Source: an uncultured Actinomycetes bacterium
GTDB taxonomy: Bacteria; Actinomycetota; Thermoleophilia; Solirubrobacterales; Solirubrobacteraceae
Assembly (NCBI GenBank): GCA_937888775.1
Contig: CALAQT010000251.1
Coordinates: 1-6,693, forward strand
Direction of reading: 5' to 3'
Length of the DNA: 6,693 bases
Each line of letters opens with the position of its first letter. The first letter of the stretch is position 1. The notes beneath the pieces were generated by a model. That model did no database searches. It was given only the letters and a program-made list of their open reading frames with translations, and was not told the origin of the DNA. Below, one piece after another: positions 1 to 4,055 of this stretch. The translations under genes were made by a program, and so were the position numbers.

Positions 1-50
1 GCACTCGCGATGCTCTCACTCGGCGGCCTCTGCCCACCCCTACCCGGCCG

Positions 51-377
51 GTGAAACAACCCACGGATGCGTCAGTAGGTTCCGATTTCGCCATCAAGCA
101 AGGGGGCGTGGCCACGCAGCAGGCCGACGCCGCCGCCAGCCAGACCGCCGCGCGCGCCGGCGCGGACGTCACCCCGGCACCGTTTGAGCCGGTGCTGCGC
201 GCGGCGCTTCTGACCGGGCAGGGCTCGCTATACGTCCGCCGTCAGCTGGCGCAAGGCGGCGAGACAGAAATCGCCGACGAACCGCCGTGGTGGCCGCCGG
301 CCAAGATCGCCGGTCGCTACGTGGCGCCGTTCCTGGCGCGCTGGGCGGAGGACGCCGAGTCGAGGCTTTCCAGATAG
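51..377 (+). CDS. C-terminal fragment of an FAD-dependent NAD(P)/FAD oxidoreductase, probably a 5'-truncated remnant
   Basis: From about base 84 the translation matches the C-terminal part of the flavin oxidoreductase on the opposite strand: both have IKQGG(V/I)ATQ, then PVLRA, an LTG segment, a W-P-x-x-K motif and GRY(V/L)xP(F/Y)L. In full-length members this part closes the FAD site and forms the C-terminal domain. The family normally runs about 370-390 residues, so roughly three quarters is missing. The 50 bases before the GTG at 51 stay open in this frame to the window edge, but their translation (proline- and arginine-rich) does not resemble the expected strand plus GDA/T flavin motif. 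The GTG start is therefore nominal and has no clear ribosome binding site. It could be a pseudogene left by a deletion or recombination, or a gene distorted by an error near a contig end. The stop lies 61 bp inside the convergent gene. Family assignment is firm; functionality is doubtful. Confidence 0.6.
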   Translation: MKQPTDASVGSDFAIKQGGVATQQADAAASQTAARAGADVTPAPFEPVLRAALLTGQGSLYVRRQLAQGGETEIADEPPWWPPAKIAGRYVAPFLARWAEDAESRLSR

Positions 378-1471
378 GGCGACAGGTAGCGACCGAGCAG
401 CTTGCTCGATTCCGGCCACAGAGGTTCCAGCGAAGCGCGTGAGGTCTGTTGCAGGCGCTCGCCCAGCTCGGCATACAGGTAGCGTGGCTCGTGGCCTCCC
501 GTCAGCACGGCTCGCAGCACGGGACGGAACTCCGGCGCAGCCCCCGGGACTCCGAGCTCGGCCGCCAGCCGCGCGGCGATAACGTCGGAGTGCTGGGTGG
601 CGATCCCACCCTGCTTGATTGGATAGGCCGTGGCGTCGCCCGCCGCGAATACGCGCTCGACACCGACCACCCGGCCGAACTGATCGGTTTTGAGATAGCC
701 CTCATGGTCTTGGGGAAGACCGAGGATGCGCGGGCCGCTGAGCCGCGGGAGCGAGATCACGGTCTCGGCGCTGAGATGCCCGCCTCCGGCCAGCACGAGA
801 CGCCCGGCGTGGAGACTGAGCGCGTGCCCGGTGACAAAGTCGATCCCGTTGGCGTCCAGGAGGGTCGCAACCTCTCGGCTGACCGACCCGCCGAACAGCG
901 CCAGCGGCTCTGGTTCGGGGCTGACGAGCGACAGCGCGATGCCGGTCACCCCCCGGCTGTGCAGCCAGTGGGAGGTGTGCAAGGCAACCTCATACAACGG
1001 CAGCGACCAGACGTGACCGCTGGAGACGACGAAAGCGACGGGCGCGTGGCGACCGGCCTTGGATTCGCTCAGCAGAGCCTTCAGACGGCCGGCGTCCTGG
1101 GCACCGCGGAACGGGATCGCGCCACGAAGCGGCGCGGCGAGGCGCGCGCCGACCGCGATTATGAGTGAGTCGTAGCCTCGCTGCTCGCCGGAGCCCACCG
1201 TGATCAGCTGAGCGTCGGCGTCGACGCCGGCCAGCGCGTCGACCACCAGCTCCACGTCGAGATCGGCCGCGATCCGGGCAAGGGGATACCGGTGTTCGAG
1301 GCCCTCGTGGAAGGGCGCCAGCACCTCGTACGGGCGGACGACGAGCTCACGGTTGGGGGCGATCAGCTCCAGCGAGACCCGATCGCCGGCCAGGTCGCGC
1401 AAGGCGAGCAGGGCCTCGACGGCCGCCGGGCCTCCGCCGGCGATGACGACGCGCGCGGATGACAGCGACAT
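317..1471 (-). CDS. FAD-dependent pyridine nucleotide-disulfide-type oxidoreductase (NDH-2/SQR-like fold), cysteine-free
   Basis: 384 residues, normal for the family. Residues 7-16 carry the N-terminal Rossmann signature VVIAGGGPAA, and residues 33-39 are the second strand (SLELIAP), which usually ends near the ribose-binding site. LIIAVGAR (103-110) is the ATG-like segment. FAAGDAT (275-281) is the second FAD-contacting motif, followed by PIKQGGIATQHSD (284-296). The C-terminal domain ends with LLGRYLSPYLESL (358-370). Relatives pass electrons from NAD(P)H or sulfide to quinones or other acceptors. This protein has no cysteine at all, so the thiol chemistry of sulfide:quinone reductase and the disulfide reductases is excluded; an NADH-dehydrogenase-like or unknown electron-transfer role remains. 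The ATG at 1471 follows an in-frame TGA directly, so no longer start exists, and the Rossmann motif begins at residue 7. No Shine-Dalgarno is seen; a TACGCT hexamer six bases upstream suggests a leaderless mRNA. A paralogous fragment converges on its 3' end. Confidence 0.93.
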   Translation of the reverse strand: MSLSSARVVIAGGGPAAVEALLALRDLAGDRVSLELIAPNRELVVRPYEVLAPFHEGLEHRYPLARIAADLDVELVVDALAGVDADAQLITVGSGEQRGYDSLIIAVGARLAAPLRGAIPFRGAQDAGRLKALLSESKAGRHAPVAFVVSSGHVWSLPLYEVALHTSHWLHSRGVTGIALSLVSPEPEPLALFGGSVSREVATLLDANGIDFVTGHALSLHAGRLVLAGGGHLSAETVISLPRLSGPRILGLPQDHEGYLKTDQFGRVVGVERVFAAGDATAYPIKQGGIATQHSDVIAARLAAELGVPGAAPEFRPVLRAVLTGGHEPRYLYAELGERLQQTSRASLEPLWPESSKLLGRYLSPYLESLDSASSAQRARNGAT

Positions 1472-1477
1472 TCAACC

Positions 1478-1483
1478 AGCGTA
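1478..1483 (-). promoter_or_regulatory. Candidate -10 element of a leaderless promoter for the FAD oxidoreductase
   Basis: On the - strand the hexamer TACGCT fits the TAnnnT consensus and ends six bases before the ATG at 1471. Transcription would then begin at or next to the start codon, which agrees with the absence of a Shine-Dalgarno sequence. No convincing -35 hexamer is visible. Leaderless genes are common in actinobacteria. The response regulator at 6013 shows the same geometry. Confidence 0.35.
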
Positions 1484-1565
1484 GGCATGGCGCCGGCGAC
1501 GGCCATCGGGGAGCTTTACTGACCCTCGGTCGGAGAAGCCGAGAACTCGCGCTGCCTGAGCAATC

Positions 1566-1586
1566 GGTAGCGTTGCGCCAACTACC
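1566..1586. promoter_or_regulatory. Imperfect palindrome in the divergent intergenic region, upstream of the SRPBCC gene
   Basis: GGTA-GC-GTTG-CGC-CAAC-TACC: outer arms GGTA/TACC and inner arms GTTG/CAAC pair exactly, with a two-base bulge on the left side. It ends 11 bases before the AGGAG ribosome binding site of the downstream gene. It could be an operator or a 5' leader hairpin. The rest of the 135-bp region between the divergent genes holds a short CTCGG/CCGAG inverted repeat (1525-1529/1539-1543) and nothing else I can interpret. Confidence 0.3.
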
Positions 1587-1606
1587 CCAGACGCGATAGG
1601 AGACCC

Positions 1607-1984
1607 ATGAAGTACAAGCATTCCGAGCACGTTGCCGCCAGCCCCGATCGGGTCTATAGCGTCCTGGCCGACGCCGAGAACCTGGCTCACTTCGTTCCTC
1701 AGCTGACCGCCGTGCATCGAATTGACGGAGACACGATCGAGGTCGAGGCCCGCTACGACGGGCAAGCGCATCGCGGCGAGGCGTGGCTGCACACCGATCC
1801 CGACCGCAAGCGGATCGAGTGGGGCGTCAAGAACAGCGATTACCACGGATCATTCGAGGTCCACCCCGACGGTGACGGCTGCAAGCTCGCGCTGGCGTTG
1901 ACTACTGTGCACGATCGAGACTTCGAACACGATGTCACCGGAACGCTGGACGCGGTCAGGCGGCTACTGGAGTCCGAGGTCTGA
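1607..1984 (+). CDS. SRPBCC (START/polyketide cyclase-like) family protein
   Basis: 125 residues, slightly short for the family (usually about 140-150). The opening KYKHSEHVAASPDRVYSVLADAE shows the typical first strand followed by helix 1 (S12-P13 and the VYSVLAD segment, 16-22). The middle is a run of amphipathic strands (DTIEVEARYD 42-51, KRIEWGV 68-74, GSFEVHPDGDGCKLALALT 81-99). A final helix (TGTLDAVRRLLESE, 111-124) would line one side of the hydrophobic cavity. Such helix-grip proteins bind small hydrophobic ligands or catalyse cyclase/dehydrase-type steps; no catalytic residues can be assigned here, so the ligand is unknown. The start is well supported: AGGAG at 1598-1602 lies four bases before the ATG. 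It is the only gene in its transcription unit, is divergent from the flavin oxidoreductase, and is followed six bases later by a strong hairpin. Confidence 0.92.
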   Translation: MKYKHSEHVAASPDRVYSVLADAENLAHFVPQLTAVHRIDGDTIEVEARYDGQAHRGEAWLHTDPDRKRIEWGVKNSDYHGSFEVHPDGDGCKLALALTTVHDRDFEHDVTGTLDAVRRLLESEV

Positions 1985-1989
1985 AACAG

Positions 1990-2016
1990 GACGGCCGGAC
2001 GAGCAGCCCGGCCGTC
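1990..2016. terminator. Bidirectional hairpin between convergent genes
   Basis: A perfect 9-bp stem, GACGGCCGG (1990-1998) with CCGGCCGTC (2008-2016), encloses a 9-base loop. It starts six bases after the SRPBCC stop codon and ends 13 bases before the convergent cytochrome operon's stop codon, so it can serve both strands. Neither side has a T-tract, as is common in high-GC actinobacterial terminators. Confidence 0.7.
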
Positions 2017-2029
2017 GCATTCACCAAGG

Positions 2030-3025
2030 CTAGACCTTCGCCAGCCCGCGGTAGTGATCGCGCCAGATCAGCTTGTAGATCGGGATCCGGCGGGGCAGAT
2101 CGCTGACGCCGGGGATCAGCGGGACCAGGATGAAGGCGAAGCTCAGGACGCCCATCATCGCCATCACCAGGACGTCGGCGTTGGCCGAGGTAGAGAACGG
2201 CTTGATCTGATACCAGAAGGTGTAAAGCCACAGCCACACCTGACCCGGGTAGCTGCCGGTCTCGTTCATCATTCCCCACTGGTCACCGGCCAGATGCTGC
2301 GCCTGGGCGCGACTGTCCAGGTTGCCGCCGTCGGCCAGGAACATCAGCGACTTGGTGTAGTCGGTCTGGTAGAACTGGTTGCTGGTCAGCAGCGCTCCGT
2401 CGAGTCCGCCGCCCTGGGCGAAGGTGAGCAATGCGCCCATCATCGTCGGCACCGGGCCGTAGCTGCCGGGTGTGACCGAGACCGAGCCGTCTGGGTTTAC
2501 GCGCGCGGGTTTCGGGCACGGCGCGCCCGGCGCGGGGGCGGTGCATAGCGCCGCGGTGTAGGCGGTCGTCCACGCAGTCTGGTCTTTGGCGGAGGCCGCC
2601 TGGTAGGTCGAGACCGCGCTCTGCACCGCGGGCTGACCGGGGATCAGTTGCAGCGGGGCGAGGACGAAGTCCTTGGCCGTGTCGATCGGATGGCTGACAC
2701 CGAACCACTTCTGCAGGTAGACGAAGGCGATGTGCTGGCCGGCGTCGTTGTGGTTGTAGGGCGGCCCGTACGTGGCGGTACCGCTGGAGCCGTCAAGCTC
2801 CGACACCGCCGTGGTCACGAAATCGACCGGGTCGGAGCGCGACCACGACCTGATCGTGCTGGGGGGATCATCCGCTGAAGAGAAGAGGATCGTCAGCACC
2901 ACGCACAGCGCCAGCACGACGCCGATCGCGATCGAGAACTCTTTGACCAGGTCGTAGGGACGATAGCCTCCGGTCCACGTGCGGGCTGCGTCGTTCTCGG
3001 CGCGGCGCCGTTCACGGCGGCTCAT
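2030..3025 (-). CDS. Cytochrome b subunit-IV-like protein of a quinol:acceptor oxidoreductase, with a large extracytoplasmic insertion
   Basis: 331 residues. The basic N-terminus (RRERRR) and YRPYDLVKEF lead into a first membrane helix (about 30-48), followed by DDPPST, which resembles the segment after helix E of cytochrome b6f/bc subunit IV. Next comes a long hydrophilic stretch (about 50-262) with no family counterpart that I recognise, containing C161 and C170, which could form a disulfide. A hydrophobic WLWLYTFWYQIKPF (264-277) precedes a second helix (about 283-304, ending LVPLIPG). TFWY at 269-272 stands where subunit IV has PEWY before helix F, so the Qo-site glutamate is absent; a third helix (G) is not seen. 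Subunit IV is usually about 160 residues with three helices. The start is firm: GGAGGA at 3032-3037 lies seven bases upstream, and the ATG overlaps the stop of the cytochrome b gene (ATGA). Membership in the complex is strong from context; the subunit-IV equivalence is inferred. Confidence 0.85.
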   Translation of the reverse strand: MSRRERRRAENDAARTWTGGYRPYDLVKEFSIAIGVVLALCVVLTILFSSADDPPSTIRSWSRSDPVDFVTTAVSELDGSSGTATYGPPYNHNDAGQHIAFVYLQKWFGVSHPIDTAKDFVLAPLQLIPGQPAVQSAVSTYQAASAKDQTAWTTAYTAALCTAPAPGAPCPKPARVNPDGSVSVTPGSYGPVPTMMGALLTFAQGGGLDGALLTSNQFYQTDYTKSLMFLADGGNLDSRAQAQHLAGDQWGMMNETGSYPGQVWLWLYTFWYQIKPFSTSANADVLVMAMMGVLSFAFILVPLIPGVSDLPRRIPIYKLIWRDHYRGLAKV

Positions 3026-3795
3026 GGCGAGTCCTCCGTGGTCGGAGCGACCGGACCGGTTGGAGCGGCGGTGGTCACCGCGGCACCGCTTGCCGGCGCG
3101 GCTTGGGCGGCGCCGTCTGCGCCGCCGGTCACCGCAGCGCCGGCGGCACCGGCACCAGCACTCAGCTCAGCGAGCTGGAACGGCGGTACGACACCGTGGC
3201 GGCGGACTAGCAGCACGTGGGCGACGACAATCGCGACGACGGCGAGGGGCAGCAGGAACACGTGGTAGCTGTACATCTGCCCGAAGTTCATGAGGTTGAA
3301 GAAGGCTCCGACACCGGCGGAGTTCATCGCATCCTTGGCCTGGGTGGAGATCCACTGGGCGTCGAAGTTCTGCTGTGAGACGTAGCCGGTCAGGGCGCAG
3401 GGGATCGCGATCAGAAAGCAGATTGCCCCGGTGACCCAGGTGCGAGTCCGGCCGCCGCGCCAAGCCGCCATCCAGTACTTACCCCAGAGGTGAATCACCA
3501 TGAAGAAGAAGAACAGCTCGACGCCCCACACGTGGAGGCCGTTGAAGAAGTGCCCGATGCCGGTGTAATGCCACCAGGCGGGTCCCTTGAGCGCCAGGAT
3601 CGAGCCGGAGAGGATAAGCGACGTCAGCGAGGCCAGCGACAGCACCCCGAACACGTAGATCCATGAGGAGACGTAGGACGGCTGGCGGTCGGCCAGCAGC
3701 TTCTCAGGCGGCAGCGCGTCGACGGCCCGCTCGCGCAGAGCGAGCGTCCATGATTTCTTGGGCTCGCCCTCCGGCTTGGGGGAAACGACGCTCAT
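3022..3795 (-). CDS. Cytochrome b N-terminal domain protein (b6-type, four helices, two haems b)
   Basis: 257 residues. Four membrane helices are visible: A (about 43-68), B (about 82-108), C (about 120-139) and D (about 174-197). H88 and H102 in helix B (13 residues between) and H178 and H193 in helix D (14 between) are the four haem ligands. The 13/14 spacing is that of cytochrome b6 rather than mitochondrial cytochrome b (13/13). The protein would carry electrons across the membrane during quinol oxidation. After TGY (136-138) the usual LPWxQ...YW loop is replaced by VSQQNFDAQW (139-148). No cysteine lies before residue 126, so a covalently bound haem like that of b6 (Cys35) is not expected. 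Residues 211-257 form an Ala/Pro/Thr/Gly-rich tail of low complexity. The start ATG overlaps the upstream small gene's stop (ATGA) and lacks a good Shine-Dalgarno, implying translational coupling. The 3' end overlaps the next gene in the same way. No Rieske or cytochrome c gene is seen in the window. Confidence 0.93.
   Translation of the reverse strand: MSVVSPKPEGEPKKSWTLALRERAVDALPPEKLLADRQPSYVSSWIYVFGVLSLASLTSLILSGSILALKGPAWWHYTGIGHFFNGLHVWGVELFFFFMVIHLWGKYWMAAWRGGRTRTWVTGAICFLIAIPCALTGYVSQQNFDAQWISTQAKDAMNSAGVGAFFNLMNFGQMYSYHVFLLPLAVVAIVVAHVLLVRRHGVVPPFQLAELSAGAGAAGAAVTGGADGAAQAAPASGAAVTTAAPTGPVAPTTEDSP
3032..3037 (-). promoter_or_regulatory. Shine-Dalgarno for the subunit-IV-like gene, inside the cytochrome b coding region
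   Basis: GGAGGA on the - strand, seven bases before the ATG at 3025, within the last codons (E-D) of cytochrome b. It fixes the start and would let ribosomes reinitiate after ending cytochrome b at the overlapping TGA. Confidence 0.65.
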
Positions 3796-3956
3796 GATTC
3801 GCTATGCCTGGCGCCGTGACCAGGAAACGGCAGCGCAATCGCCAGGGCGAAGACGGCGAACATGATCAAGATCACGATCACGTTGGCGACTGAGAGATTG
3901 ATGAAGTGCCAGTGCAACGTATGCGCCGGGTGATTTAGGTTGAAGATTGCTCCCAT
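3792..3956 (-). CDS. Small single-helix membrane protein, first gene of the cytochrome b cluster
   Basis: 54 residues, below the size cut-off many gene finders use. The N-terminus holds a histidine cluster (NHPAHTLHWHFINLS, with H9, H12, H15, H17), followed by one hydrophobic helix (about 23-43, VANVIVILIMFAVFALAIAL) and a short polar tail with GHGARHSES. Its TGA overlaps the ATG of cytochrome b (ATGA), which strongly supports a real, translationally coupled gene. I have an impression, which I cannot verify here, that similar short HxxHxxHWH-plus-helix proteins precede cytochrome b in related actinobacteria. By position and topology it resembles the small single-helix subunits of cytochrome b6f or oxidase complexes, which stabilise the core; the histidines could instead bind metal or haem. 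The next in-frame upstream codons offer no other start before a TGA. No Shine-Dalgarno is seen; a hairpin occupies that place. Confidence 0.8.
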   Translation of the reverse strand: MGAIFNLNHPAHTLHWHFINLSVANVIVILIMFAVFALAIALPFPGHGARHSES

Positions 3957-3990
3957 GGGTGACGAGCTTGAAGCTTGTCGCGCTGACCCA
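3956..3990 (-). promoter_or_regulatory. Palindrome/leader hairpin touching the start codon of the cytochrome b cluster
   Basis: The 19-bp core GACnAGCTTnAAGCTnGTC (3961-3979) is symmetrical except at its centre and one position per arm. It is flanked by TGGGT (3956-3960) and ACCCA (3986-3990), which also pair, with six unpaired bases (3980-3985) on one side. In the mRNA the hairpin would close with the A of the AUG (3956), where a ribosome binding site would be expected. It could be an operator for a dimeric regulator or a translational control hairpin. Confidence 0.45.
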
Positions 3991-4055
3991 CATCAGTAGT
4001 GCGCCACATCGACAGACGCGGAAACCTCGATGAAGCGAGTGGCCGCGGGGTGGGC

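Noticed and set aside
449..1168. A 239-residue open frame on the + strand opposite the FAD oxidoreductase
   Set aside because: It is fully antisense to a gene with clear Rossmann and flavin motifs, and its translation is low-complexity, charged and without recognisable motifs. Long antisense frames are expected at this GC content.
2491..2545. Possible haem c or iron-sulfur site at C161 and C170 of the subunit-IV-like protein
   Set aside because: The spacing is C-x8-C with no following histidine, so neither CxxCH nor a Rieske motif is present; a disulfide is the more modest reading.
3802..3993. A 63-residue - strand frame starting at ATG 3993
   Set aside because: It overlaps the 54-residue small gene in another frame, has an Arg/Asp-rich tail unlike a real protein, and lacks the membrane helix and the stop/start overlap that support the smaller frame.
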